Positions 42,509 to 52,356 are shown, numbered from the stretch's first letter. The stretch is 64,000 nucleotides of DNA from Candidatus Bathyarchaeota archaeon A05DMB-5 (GCA_019685655.1 JABFQP010000002.1:62001-126000); one strand, 5' to 3'. Numbers and translations: made by a program. Notes: generated from the sequence alone by a model not told the origin.

Positions 42509-44180
42509 GGCGTGGTCTTTCCGCATCTTTGGTAGGCTGGCGCCTTCCTTCCTTAAGAATGTCTTTGAATTCAAGGGCTACTTGGAAAGGGCGAAAATCA
42601 AGATTTATCCAGAAACCTATGTTTCAATGATGTTTTTTATTGCTGTGCTTACACTTCCCGTCAGCATAATATCTATACTACTTCTTTACTTCTACGGTTT
42701 TTTGCCAATAATATTCTTAGTTCCGCTTCCATTCTATGTCATGATAGGTTTTCTGTTAATACCCATGTCAAAAGCAAGTGATAGAGCAAGCAACCTCGAG
42801 AGAGAAATGCCCTTCGCAGCTGCTTACATCAGCGTCATGGCTTCTGGAGGCATCGCTCCTTACACAAGCTTCAAACGACTTGCAGAAGTTGAGCTTATGC
42901 CTTCAATGAGAAGCGAAGCAAGAGAAATTTTGAAGGACGTGGAGATTTTCGGCATAGACCCACTCACTGCCATAGAGAATGCAGCAAAGAAAAACCCGTT
43001 GGACGTGTTTAAGGATTTTCTTTCAGGATATGCATCAACGGTTATCATAGGCGGCGATATTGGACATTTTCTTGAGAGGAAAGCCGAAGATATTTTCAAA
43101 ACAAGAGCAATGCGCGTTAAGGCTGCGGCTGAAAGACTTGGAATGCTCTTAGAGACCTTCATAATCGTAATGGTTCTGATGTCTCTATGCTTCTACATAC
43201 TGTTCAGTGTAGAATCGTTCTACAGCGCTGGCATATCAAGCTCTTCAGGCATAATTCTATACACTTACTTGTTTACGCCCATGTTGTCAATAGTGTTCAT
43301 TTACTTAGCACATAGCATGCAACCCAAAACGCCAGTTGTAGAAACACGCCCTTACAAGGTCTTCGGAATCTGCAGCGCAATAGCAATAGTGCTACTGATG
43401 CTACTCACTAATTTCTTGGGATTTATAGAAGTTCCATTCTTAAAACCTATTCAAACAATGGTAGACTTACCCATAGCAATCTCCATAGCCTTATTCATTG
43501 CAACAGCACCAGCAGCGGTTGTGCACAGTAGATTGTCAAAGAAAAAATCCAGCATGGAACAAGGCATAAACAGTTTTCTGAGAGACTTAACAGAAGTTAG
43601 GAAAACAGGGCTGTCTCCGGAAAAATGCATTGAAAGTCTTGCTCATCGGGATTATGGCGAATTCAGCAAAGAACTACGTAAGATAAGTTCAGAAATCTCT
43701 TGGGGAGTCCCAATTAGGAAAGTGATACTTGATTTTGTCAAGCGAGTCAAAAGTTGGATGACTCAAGTCATCATGTTCTTGCTTGTCGAAACAATAGATG
43801 TGGGAGGCGGAACGATAGCCATGATTGAATCTATAGCTAGGTTTAACAATCTTACTCAAGAAGTCGATAAAGAAAAGAGAATGGCAGTTCGTCCCTATGT
43901 ATTAATGCCATATTTTGCTGCGATTCTACTAGTGGCGACAACAACAATGATGATTGGTATCATGCCAGCAACTCTGGGAGTTGCAGGAGGCTCAAAAGCA
44001 ACAAACCTAGGTCCAACAATAACGATTTTCGTTACTTCAAGCATTTTTCACAGCTACCTTATTGGTTTGGTTGCGGGTAAAATCAGTGAAGAATCGATTG
44101 CTGCTGGTTTCAAGCATGCCTCTGTTCTGGTAATAATTGCTGTGTTGGCGGCAAAGTTGACCCCAATGTTAATGGGTTAA
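42486..44180 (+). CDS. Type IV filament platform membrane protein (TadB/TadC or FlaJ-like)
   Basis: A 564-residue integral membrane protein with two T2SSF-type domains: LEREMPFAAAYISVMASGGIAPYTSFKRLAE in the first half and GINSFLRDLTEVRKTGLSPEKCIESL in the second, each followed by membrane helices (about nine in all). It docks the ATPase at the membrane. A single fused protein replaces the TadB plus TadC pair of bacterial Tad systems. TTG 42486 has GGAGG 9 bases upstream. Confidence 0.93.
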   Translation: MSLLKTLEAWSFRIFGRLAPSFLKNVFEFKGYLERAKIKIYPETYVSMMFFIAVLTLPVSIISILLLYFYGFLPIIFLVPLPFYVMIGFLLIPMSKASDRASNLEREMPFAAAYISVMASGGIAPYTSFKRLAEVELMPSMRSEAREILKDVEIFGIDPLTAIENAAKKNPLDVFKDFLSGYASTVIIGGDIGHFLERKAEDIFKTRAMRVKAAAERLGMLLETFIIVMVLMSLCFYILFSVESFYSAGISSSSGIILYTYLFTPMLSIVFIYLAHSMQPKTPVVETRPYKVFGICSAIAIVLLMLLTNFLGFIEVPFLKPIQTMVDLPIAISIALFIATAPAAVVHSRLSKKKSSMEQGINSFLRDLTEVRKTGLSPEKCIESLAHRDYGEFSKELRKISSEISWGVPIRKVILDFVKRVKSWMTQVIMFLLVETIDVGGGTIAMIESIARFNNLTQEVDKEKRMAVRPYVLMPYFAAILLVATTTMMIGIMPATLGVAGGSKATNLGPTITIFVTSSIFHSYLIGLVAGKISEESIAAGFKHASVLVIIAVLAAKLTPMLMG

Positions 44181-44192
44181 AAAGGGAGGAAA

Positions 44193-45050
44193 ATGAAGAT
44201 AAAAAATATTCACCTTAAAAAGCTAAGAAATGATAAAAGAGCAGTTAGCCCAGCAATTTCTGCAGTTATAATAACAAGCGCTGTTGTGGTTTTGGTTCTT
44301 GTAGCGGTTGTTTTTGCAAACAACTACTTGAATGGGCGAATTGCAGAGAACGAATTCGCCGCGATGAAACAGTTCATGCAAACAGTAGGGCTGGATATAG
44401 ATGATGTGGCATGGATGCCTGGACGTACACAAACAGTTCGTTACGCAAGCAAGTATGGACAGATATATTTCGAAACCGCAGTTTTGAATTACACTGTCTA
44501 TGTGAATAAGGGTGCTGGATATGTTTACTTAGCAAACTACACTACTGGCGTCATCTTGTTCAAAATGCCTATAAGCAGATATTCAGTTGCAGACAATTAT
44601 CACGAACGCATTTTTCCCTTAGATAACTCTTTTCTTCAGAAAGGCACATCCGCGCCAGTAAATCACATTTTTGTAGTTGAAAAGTTGGCAATGAATGATG
44701 GAAGTTTCATAAGGGTAGTTGTCGCTCCATCAATCAGAATGTTGAATTCAACAATTTTTACAGGAGGAGAAACGATTAATTATGCAAAGTTTTACTTGCC
44801 CATACTCAACTCGGGAAATCATTCTTACCTTTCACAATCCGTTACACTCATGGGAAAGAATGTCGCTGTCAAAACAGAGGGTAGCGTTAACTCGGTTAGA
44901 ATAGAAGTTTCTTTCCTGAAACAAAGTTTAGGATTTGATGAGAGTTTCTTCAACTTTCGCAACACAGTGGAAGAAATTGACGTAGCGGATGGTTCTGTTA
45001 TTAAGTTTTACACGGGAGAGGTGACTACATCGTTAGGGCTCTATCCATAA
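44193..45050 (+). CDS. Archaeal type IV pilin-like protein with class III signal
   Basis: 285 residues. The N-terminus is basic (KIKNIHLKKLRNDKR), then A-VSPAISAVIITSAVVVLVLVAVV, the SP-x-x archaeal pilin signature with cleavage expected after KRA (near residue 18). The rest is a beta-rich, glycosylatable ectodomain (N-x-T/S sites). Larger than the usual major pilin (about 120-160 aa), so it may be a minor or tip pilin. 12 bp after the platform gene. Confidence 0.85.
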   Translation: MKIKNIHLKKLRNDKRAVSPAISAVIITSAVVVLVLVAVVFANNYLNGRIAENEFAAMKQFMQTVGLDIDDVAWMPGRTQTVRYASKYGQIYFETAVLNYTVYVNKGAGYVYLANYTTGVILFKMPISRYSVADNYHERIFPLDNSFLQKGTSAPVNHIFVVEKLAMNDGSFIRVVVAPSIRMLNSTIFTGGETINYAKFYLPILNSGNHSYLSQSVTLMGKNVAVKTEGSVNSVRIEVSFLKQSLGFDESFFNFRNTVEEIDVADGSVIKFYTGEVTTSLGLYP

Positions 45051-45071
45051 TGATGTAAGGAGGAAATATGG

Positions 45072-45554
45072 ATGCCTCATATAACCATCGAATACGTCAT
45101 CTTAGTCCCAATTTTAATATTACAGATTTTCCTATTTCCACTTACAGCAAGCTGGCTCATGAGCACATGGGTGGATTCACGAAGAAGCTTGGCTCTTCAA
45201 GAAGCAGCTAGCCATTTAGGCAGCATAATGCAACAAATGTATTTCTCATTAAGCCATGACACAATATTAGCTGGTTCTGTAACGCAAAAACCAGATGTTC
45301 CACTATATATAGAGAATAATCCGTATACAGGAAGCGCAACGCTGAAAACGGTAGTAGACGAAACCCAGAATGCGAGCAAAATTTTGGACATAACCTTCAA
45401 ACTAGAAAACACTGGAATCACAGCAACAACACGCGTTATTCTAGGTCAAAATGCTTTATGGAAAAATTCCACTTTCGTGAGCAATTCAGCCAACACTTGC
45501 ATAGTGGCTGAAAAATTTGAGAATGGAACAATTTCTCTATCTTTTGGAGGATGA
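45072..45554 (+). CDS. TadE-like pseudopilin
   Basis: A 160-residue protein with a single N-terminal helix: MPHITIEYVILVPILILQIFLFPL. The TIEYVILVPILI stretch with an early Glu matches TadE-type minor pilins (VEFALVLPxLL). Its short N-terminus lacks a classic class III leader. The ectodomain is beta-rich with N-x-S/T sequons. It lies between two other pilin-like genes and is likely a minor subunit. Confidence 0.65.
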   Translation: MPHITIEYVILVPILILQIFLFPLTASWLMSTWVDSRRSLALQEAASHLGSIMQQMYFSLSHDTILAGSVTQKPDVPLYIENNPYTGSATLKTVVDETQNASKILDITFKLENTGITATTRVILGQNALWKNSTFVSNSANTCIVAEKFENGTISLSFGG

Positions 45555-45568
45555 GGGAGAAATAAGCC

Positions 45569-46783
45569 ATGGCAGGTTCAACAATAGACCACCTCGTTTC
45601 CGTCGTTGCCTTTTTAGCGGCGATACTGATTTTCATTAGCCTATTTAACCAAATTCTACAAACCGCAGCATTATATCAACGGCACAGAAGCCTCGCAATG
45701 AAATGCAGCGATTTGCTTGACAACATGTTATTGAGCCCAGGCATACCATCTAATTGGGGGCAAACAAACGTTACGCCTACCGGTTTTGGACTGCAAGATC
45801 CAGAGTTCACGCAGTACAGACTTAGCGCATTTTCGCTTATGCGGCTGATTTCTTCCGTTGGGACACCAGTGTACTACCCGAAAACCGATCAATGGTACAG
45901 CAACATAACAATGGGTTTCGGAAACTTTTTACTAACATCATTCAGTGAGGCTATTAACTATTCAACAGCATCGAGACTCCTCGGATTAAACGGTACTTAC
46001 GGCTTCCAACTAACCATAACGCCAATTGTAACTCTTTCAATTTCAGAAACCCAATCCAAAAGCCCATTGAGAATAGCTGTTAATGTTACGGGAAGAGGAT
46101 TCCCTCTAGCAAACGCTGCAGTAAGCTACTGTTTTCTCACCGTTGACTTAAAAGGAGTGTTTCCAGACTACAAAACAACATACGGTACGGTTTATACTGA
46201 TGAAAAAGGTTCGACATCGTTAGAATTTTCAGAGATCACAAAGGAAGACACTTCATATGCCTTAATTGCGTATGCCAAGTTAAGTGGACTTATTGGAGTT
46301 GGATATCATCAACGTGTAAGCTCCACTGGACAATACGTAATGCCATTTGTTGACAACATTGAAGAGGGCCGAGTGATTATTGCGCATAGTTGGGATGTTC
46401 ATGGTGGAGATAACCCAGCAGAGATTTCTTACAATGCAACTTTTGTTTTATTGGCAGAAGATTTCACTCTACGTGAAGTACCATTGGGCGCGGATAAAAT
46501 TGGCAAGGTGAATTATGGCAAAGGACAACCATACAAGAATGTCACTATTCCAACCCATAACCCCGGCATTTTGGTTATCACTTACAAAAAAAGTGCGGTG
46601 GAAGGAGGCATCATCATGATGCCATGGGGAATAAGCGCCATGGCTTTTCCAGTAGTATTCGGAGAAGACCCTTCAGGAAAGGAATGGGTAGCCACTGACA
46701 TACGCCAAGTCATAGTCAATGACATTGCCTATCAAGCGACCTTGGCTTTGTGGAGCCTTGAGGGTTACCAGGTGATCAAGTAA
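45569..46783 (+). CDS. Pilus-locus surface protein with N-terminal helix
   Basis: 404 residues: MAGSTIDHLVSVVAFLAAILIFISLF at the N-terminus carries an acidic residue at the same place as the neighbouring TadE-like protein (TID versus TIE), followed by a coiled region and a large beta-rich ectodomain with Ig-like character near residues 150-250 (PLANAAVSYCFL). Probably a filament-associated pseudopilin; no named family recognised. Confidence 0.6.
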   Translation: MAGSTIDHLVSVVAFLAAILIFISLFNQILQTAALYQRHRSLAMKCSDLLDNMLLSPGIPSNWGQTNVTPTGFGLQDPEFTQYRLSAFSLMRLISSVGTPVYYPKTDQWYSNITMGFGNFLLTSFSEAINYSTASRLLGLNGTYGFQLTITPIVTLSISETQSKSPLRIAVNVTGRGFPLANAAVSYCFLTVDLKGVFPDYKTTYGTVYTDEKGSTSLEFSEITKEDTSYALIAYAKLSGLIGVGYHQRVSSTGQYVMPFVDNIEEGRVIIAHSWDVHGGDNPAEISYNATFVLLAEDFTLREVPLGADKIGKVNYGKGQPYKNVTIPTHNPGILVITYKKSAVEGGIIMMPWGISAMAFPVVFGEDPSGKEWVATDIRQVIVNDIAYQATLALWSLEGYQVIK

Positions 46784-46784
46784 A

Positions 46785-48089
46785 ATGATGCGAACAATTG
46801 AGGTTTTACTCGTAATAATCATCATCACCGCAGCCTTCATAATTTCCTCCTTCTTCGCCGTGTTACCACAGCCACGAGAAGTTTCACCTCTCAATCTAAG
46901 AAGACTTGCATTAACGACCCTTCAGACGCTGGATAGGGATTACGATCTAAGCGAGATAGTGTTCAAACCACCTAATGACCCTTCTTGGAGCGAACTTCAA
47001 ATAGCACTCGCAGCCACGTTACCTCCTAGTATTGTTTACAACTTGACGGTTTACGAGGTCTCGAGCGATGGCGCTATACTCTATAGTCCTCTAAAATCAA
47101 TCTCCAACGCAGAAAGCCTTGGAATAGATTCAGAAGCTTCATCTTATCTGGTCGCTTCTTCTAATGTGACTTTTAATGTTGTTCCGGAGAAAATTGGAGA
47201 GCAAGGCGGCGGAGGAACGCTGTACATATTGAATTGTAGCGATGCCAACGGATGGTGGATCACCGGATACACAGCCCAAAGCCTCGCACAAGACCTATAC
47301 AATTTACTTTCACCATACTTTCAAATCACAATAATGATTCAAAACACTGCCCAACTTGCACAGGTACTAAATGGCACAGCATTGCAGAACGAAGTGTTAC
47401 AAAATGCCGTAATCATAAACACCTTCGGAGAAGCCGTACCAATACCCGCAGGATACTACGCAAGCTCAGGCGTTGGATACGACCCAGCACACAGTTCCTA
47501 CGCAAAATATTGCCATACTCTAGGATTAAGAGTACGTCAGTACAATTGGACATGGGTTAGCATAGTAGGCTATCCACTCTACTATGTCAGCAATACTGCG
47601 CTATTTCCAGACGAACAAAACACATGGGGCATCTACGGAATGAGGCACGTCGGACCAGCAGGATTAACAGCTTTCCTTCAAGGCATAGATAACCAAAACT
47701 ATGTGTATAATTCCGGCTGGATTACGGGAAGCCCAGGAGTTGTTTATCTTTCCAACGAAGCCTCGTATTATTGCAATTATTATGGTATTTATCCTTCTCC
47801 ATATCAAACAGCCACAAGAGCACTTCCCTCATCAATACTGAATACTTATCACTTAACGGTAACATCCTACATCTTCAATCAAGTGGATAACTGGATTGCA
47901 GGCGCGTTTTTCAAGAACAATGTTTCAGGTTCATTTTTAGCTTTGGGTTTAACAAGAACCCCGGATATTAGACTCACAGCGTTAGGTCTCTTGTGCGGCT
48001 ATAAGCCAAGACTTTATCGATCCGAGTACACAGCTTATGGAACTTCAAGGCTTGTCGTTTTGCAGCTTGGGCTTGTAGGAGGTGTATAA
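46785..48089 (+). CDS. Pilus-locus surface protein with N-terminal helix
   Basis: 434 residues with an N-terminal helix MMRTIEVLLVIIIITAAFIIS, again with a TIE motif, and a large exported Tyr/Asn-rich domain with many sequons. A GGGGTLYILNCSDANGWW segment and following alpha/beta pattern resemble no family I can name. It starts 1 bp after the previous gene stop and ends 2 bp before the next start, so translation is coupled. Confidence 0.6.
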   Translation: MMRTIEVLLVIIIITAAFIISSFFAVLPQPREVSPLNLRRLALTTLQTLDRDYDLSEIVFKPPNDPSWSELQIALAATLPPSIVYNLTVYEVSSDGAILYSPLKSISNAESLGIDSEASSYLVASSNVTFNVVPEKIGEQGGGGTLYILNCSDANGWWITGYTAQSLAQDLYNLLSPYFQITIMIQNTAQLAQVLNGTALQNEVLQNAVIINTFGEAVPIPAGYYASSGVGYDPAHSSYAKYCHTLGLRVRQYNWTWVSIVGYPLYYVSNTALFPDEQNTWGIYGMRHVGPAGLTAFLQGIDNQNYVYNSGWITGSPGVVYLSNEASYYCNYYGIYPSPYQTATRALPSSILNTYHLTVTSYIFNQVDNWIAGAFFKNNVSGSFLALGLTRTPDIRLTALGLLCGYKPRLYRSEYTAYGTSRLVVLQLGLVGGV

Positions 48090-48091
48090 TC

Positions 48092-51000
48092 TTGAATGAA
48101 AAAGGGCAATTCTCAATAATTGCCGCTTTGCTTGTTGCAGTTATCCTTATATCGACAGTTGTAATCACTTACTCCACGATACGCAACAGCCCAATCCAAA
48201 ATCAACCACAAGTCCAAAGCGCAATAGATGAAACTAATCTTGCCTTGAAACAAATTCTAGGCTTCACCATAGGCTATTACGGCTCTATTCTGCAAGTTAC
48301 AGGAAACTCTTCTTACGCGAAGACGCTTGCCCTAAACTATCTTCAAAGCGGATTAGAAAACATGGGAAACATGCATCCAGAATGGGGAACATCATTCAAC
48401 GTAACCAGATCACAGCTCTATGCATACTGGTTCACAAACACCAGCTACAGCACAGGAGAACTCGTAATAACATACAATCTCACTGGTCTCGGAATTTACG
48501 GAGTATCCTATGAAACATCAAGCAGACTAGATGTTAAAGTCATGAACACAACAGCGGACAATGAAGCTTGTTTAGAGATAACCAAAGATGGGATTGAACC
48601 GCTCATAAATCTTGGAAAACAAAACTTCAAGTTCTACCGTTACTGGGAAACAAATTCGTCATGGACATTAATTGAGCCAAGCACGGAGCCAATAGCCTAC
48701 GCAAATGGCACATATTTAGTAGATATTCCATCAGGGATAGACCCAAAGTCTTATGTTATTCAAGTAAAAGATTCAAGAGGAATAATTGTTGTTGCTTCCA
48801 CATTCAGCCACTATACGATTACATTATCATGGAGCTCAGCTCAATCCTCATCGCAAAACTACGTGGATAACAACACATCGGATGTAGATGCCTCAGAAGA
48901 TAAAGGGTCACATAGCAACTTTCCAGCTCAGCAATCTTTTGATGGAGTTTTCGACACTCTAACAGAAGGAAAGACCAGTAGAAATTTCCTGGCTAAAAAG
49001 GGAACTTTCACAAAAGCCACAACGACAGGAACACAGGCAGTCACTGGTGTTGGTTTCACGCCTAAAGTAGTTATCTTATGGTGGACACGACAAACCTTAT
49101 TGGGTGAATTACCCTCCATTAGTGTAGGCTACGGATTCGCAACCAATTATAGCGGGCTATATCAAAATCGCGGAGTTGCTTTTGCATCAGACGATGGACT
49201 GGCAGACTCAAATGCTGGAAGGTACAGGTCTGAAACATATTCAATAATAATTCTGTCTTCAGGAAACCCCACCGCTACGGCTTTAGCCAGCATAACGAGT
49301 TTTGATGCGGACGGTTTTTCCTTAAACTGGCAAATAAACGAGAATAGAGCGGACATAATACATTATTTAGCTCTAGGTGGAGAAGACTTAATCTACGCAA
49401 AAGCAGGTTCATTTAGTCTATCGACAGCGTCTGGAACACAAGACATAACAGGTGTTGGCTTCCAACCAAATTTTGCAATGTTTCTCTGGACTTATACCGA
49501 AGCAGTGAACACAGGCACCTCTCACGCTGAGATAGGCATAGGATTTGCCGCGTCCCCAACAAAGAGGGCAGCATTGGTTGCCGCTTCTGAAGATGGCAGA
49601 GGAACCACAGATACATGGCGACAACAGAGAACAGACTCCTGCATACTTCTTCTGGATCCAACATCAGGCAGTCAAGACGCAATTGTTGATTTCAGCCAAT
49701 TTCTAGCTGACGGTTTTAGAGTTAACAAAATTGATGCTCCTGCAGCTATAACTCCAATCTTTTATCTTGCATTAAAAGGTGGAAATTATGATGTGGGAAG
49801 TTTCAATTCGCCAACTTCCACAGGAACCCAGGATATTGCAACTCTTGGTTTTCAACCAGCAGCAATAATGTTGGCAACGCAAGGGCGCTCATCAACTATG
49901 ATAGGTCAACACGCTGAAGCATCTCTAGGTGGAGCGACATCTGCAGCTGATAGGGGCGTGACATGGTTTGAAGACCGAGATGGCTTAAGCACTTCGGATA
50001 ATGAAATGGAAACTTTGAACACAAGAATCATTCAATGGAGAGATAGAACCGCTTCCGACACATTCTCATTACGAGGTTCAGCAGATTTTGTTTCGTTCTT
50101 GTCTACCGGATTCAGGTTGAGTTGGAGCAATGTAGAAGCTTCTGGAAGACAAGTAATTTATGTGGCGTTTGGAGGAGACAACTATGAACTTGACTTGGAA
50201 GTTCAATGGACAAATGTCTACTATAACGGAACAACAGAGGAACTTGCCATTTACGTCGACAATATGAACGCTACAGAAAACTTGCGGGTGGATGTTTGGT
50301 ATGGTGGCTCATGGCAGAATCTTTTCCCAAGTCTCGTAAACGGATGGAACAACGTTTCAGTTATTCCTTACTTAGACGCTTCAGTGTTTACTATAAGATT
50401 TAAGGGCGCTAGCGAAAGCTTGGATTCTATTCAAGACAGTTGGAGAATAGACGCAACAATTCTAAAAGTTTGGCCGTCTCCAGATTTGTATGCGTCTTTG
50501 CAAAATGCGACGGTTGTTATTGAGTTGTTACAAAATGGCACGATGAGGTGGCTCGGCCAGAATTTGCAGTTGTCAACACAAGCTCAACCTATTCCACCCA
50601 TACCAGTGAAGGCTATTCGAGTAAACCAAACCATAGATGGCGTAAATACAGAGGTTCCGTTCCAAATTGAAGATTGGGCGTCAGAATATCGCATACCGTT
50701 AGGACTGGCTAACAATGCGAGTGTTTTTAACAACAGGAACATGCTGGTTTTTCTCGTAACTAGCAAAGTTTCTAAAATCACTATATGGTGGGATGGAGGA
50801 GACGACGTTAATCAGACAGCTTATGCATACACCAACAGATACTTCACCGGAGACAATCCTTCTGGCAGAACGCTGACAAATGGAATATTGACACTTCAGT
50901 TTCCTCCTGACGACAATGATAATGGATTTCCTGTAACCTCTACTGCTGGGACCCAATCTTCAGTTGCATCATTCATGCGCATCAACAACGAATGGAGTGT

Positions 51001-51652
51001 TTATGGAGCAAGTCCAGCATACGTAATTCATCATGGCATAGTAAGGGACATAGTGCATCAAGAATCAGAGTGGAGTGGCGGAGCTGACAACTGTCCGAAT
51101 CTTTACGCCCATGTAGTAATAACTTTGCCAGCCAACGCATCCTACTACACTTACCAGTTGAGACTAATGTTTGTAAATTCACAGCAAGCCAGAACCATCA
51201 CAGACTTATGCCCACTTAAATTAACCACTATGATAGGTACACCACAAACTGAAAATGGAATTGTAGGCGGTTTTCCTGCAGTCTCGGAGGCAACAGGTCT
51301 ATTCTATAATACCTCAAGTTCCACTTGGGAACACCATTGGAGCCAGTTCATCTCTGGAAATAGAGGTACAGGAATAATGTTCACTGACACAGCGAATGAA
51401 ATGCTCTACGTTTTTGATGCTATTGCAGGAGACAAAACAGGCGCTCTCAGAGTTTCTAATGCCACAGAAAGAGCTATTGAATTAGCTCCAGTAACATCGA
51501 TGGCTCAAGTGGCGTTTACGTATGCATTAGATGTTACATGGCATGGCGCCGTGGTTACGTTTGACGGAACTACACCAATCTATAGCGGAGAAAATGGCCT
51601 GTGGATAATTGTTGAGTACCCACCAACAGTTACGGTTACAACGGAGGGTTAG
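48092..51652 (+). CDS. Giant prepilin-like adhesin candidate with three tandem beta repeats
   Basis: 1186 residues. The N-terminus MNEKG-QFSIIAALLVAVILISTVVI is a class III prepilin leader: short, basic, Gly before the cleavage site, then the polymerisation helix. Three related domains of about 130 residues follow (about 304-438, 439-565, 566-705), each opening with a T-G-T-Q-x-(V/I) motif and GF-P, and closing with a GF-x-L/V-x-W/K then YLAL-G segment. A beta-rich C-terminal region (about 705-1186) ends without a membrane anchor. Architecture fits a pilus-tip adhesin (inference). Confidence 0.8.
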   Translation: MNEKGQFSIIAALLVAVILISTVVITYSTIRNSPIQNQPQVQSAIDETNLALKQILGFTIGYYGSILQVTGNSSYAKTLALNYLQSGLENMGNMHPEWGTSFNVTRSQLYAYWFTNTSYSTGELVITYNLTGLGIYGVSYETSSRLDVKVMNTTADNEACLEITKDGIEPLINLGKQNFKFYRYWETNSSWTLIEPSTEPIAYANGTYLVDIPSGIDPKSYVIQVKDSRGIIVVASTFSHYTITLSWSSAQSSSQNYVDNNTSDVDASEDKGSHSNFPAQQSFDGVFDTLTEGKTSRNFLAKKGTFTKATTTGTQAVTGVGFTPKVVILWWTRQTLLGELPSISVGYGFATNYSGLYQNRGVAFASDDGLADSNAGRYRSETYSIIILSSGNPTATALASITSFDADGFSLNWQINENRADIIHYLALGGEDLIYAKAGSFSLSTASGTQDITGVGFQPNFAMFLWTYTEAVNTGTSHAEIGIGFAASPTKRAALVAASEDGRGTTDTWRQQRTDSCILLLDPTSGSQDAIVDFSQFLADGFRVNKIDAPAAITPIFYLALKGGNYDVGSFNSPTSTGTQDIATLGFQPAAIMLATQGRSSTMIGQHAEASLGGATSAADRGVTWFEDRDGLSTSDNEMETLNTRIIQWRDRTASDTFSLRGSADFVSFLSTGFRLSWSNVEASGRQVIYVAFGGDNYELDLEVQWTNVYYNGTTEELAIYVDNMNATENLRVDVWYGGSWQNLFPSLVNGWNNVSVIPYLDASVFTIRFKGASESLDSIQDSWRIDATILKVWPSPDLYASLQNATVVIELLQNGTMRWLGQNLQLSTQAQPIPPIPVKAIRVNQTIDGVNTEVPFQIEDWASEYRIPLGLANNASVFNNRNMLVFLVTSKVSKITIWWDGGDDVNQTAYAYTNRYFTGDNPSGRTLTNGILTLQFPPDDNDNGFPVTSTAGTQSSVASFMRINNEWSVYGASPAYVIHHGIVRDIVHQESEWSGGADNCPNLYAHVVITLPANASYYTYQLRLMFVNSQQARTITDLCPLKLTTMIGTPQTENGIVGGFPAVSEATGLFYNTSSSTWEHHWSQFISGNRGTGIMFTDTANEMLYVFDAIAGDKTGALRVSNATERAIELAPVTSMAQVAFTYALDVTWHGAVVTFDGTTPIYSGENGLWIIVEYPPTVTVTTEG
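49003..50200 (+). repeat. Three tandem protein-level repeats of about 390-400 bases
   Basis: The repeat units begin near 49003, 49407 and 49795. Conservation is at protein level (T-G-T-Q then G-V-G-F-x-P or L-G-F-x-P) and has drifted at DNA level, so this is an old duplication inside the adhesin candidate, not a recent slippage repeat. Confidence 0.7.
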
Positions 51653-51716
51653 GTTTGCACTGTTCGATTCTCGAGTTATTTAGAATGCAGATTTCAGATT
51701 CATACAAGTTAAATAA

Positions 51717-51732
51717 GAAATCTGAGGATTTC
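51717..51732. promoter_or_regulatory. Inverted repeat between TATA box and start of the small pilin gene
   Basis: GAAATC-tgag-GATTTC is a perfect 6-bp inverted repeat just after a TATA-like GTTAAATAAG (51709-51718) and 24 bp before the pilin ATG. It could be an operator or a 5' hairpin. The 103-bp gap after the giant gene suggests that this pilin has its own promoter. Confidence 0.45.
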
Positions 51733-51755
51733 CTAAACAGTAAAAGGGAGATGCT

Positions 51756-52217
51756 ATGTTAACAGAAAATAACGTGTTAAAATCTAGAAAAGCTATATCA
51801 CCAATATTGGCTACGTTATTGCTGATTGTTATTGCCGTTGCAGCTATAGTTGTTACATACGCGTGGATAATGACCTACGTAAGTAGTTCTGGACAACAAG
51901 CAGGCGTATCGCTATACAAAGAGAATATTTACTGGAATTCAACTGAAAAAAAGACTTACATAACTGTAGGCAATTCTGGAACTGGCAACACTAAAATAGT
52001 GAGGCTTTACCTGGGAACAGCGCAAGCCAACCTTGTTAATGTGACAGCATACACGAACATTGGCACGGGAATTATGCTTAACGCAAAATCAGTAGCCACA
52101 ATAGCATTGTCTTGGCCAAACGATGTAGCAAATGACTGGGCATCGGGAAACTACTACTACTACAAGATAGTCACGGAAACGGGACACGAACTACCATTCC
52201 CAGAACAAGCACCCTAA
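51756..52217 (+). CDS. Archaeal type IV pilin (probable major subunit)
   Basis: 153 residues with the textbook N-terminus: LKSRKA-ISPILATLLLIVIAVAAIVVTYAW, i.e. Arg-Lys-Ala before the cleavage point and the ISPILA start of the polymerisation helix, then a compact beta-rich head with a few sequons. Size and separate promoter suggest the major pilin. AGGGAG lies about 6 bases before the ATG. Confidence 0.9.
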   Translation: MLTENNVLKSRKAISPILATLLLIVIAVAAIVVTYAWIMTYVSSSGQQAGVSLYKENIYWNSTEKKTYITVGNSGTGNTKIVRLYLGTAQANLVNVTAYTNIGTGIMLNAKSVATIALSWPNDVANDWASGNYYYYKIVTETGHELPFPEQAP

Positions 52218-52356
52218 TTCCAAATTTTCAATAACTTATATCTTAGATTTCTAAACTTTTATTATAACAAACCTAATCTTTCGCTAAAGCAGCCTAACAG
52301 TTATAATAGGCAATCATTAAAATAGAAAGTTCGTCGTTGTTGAGTGGTGTTCAAGG

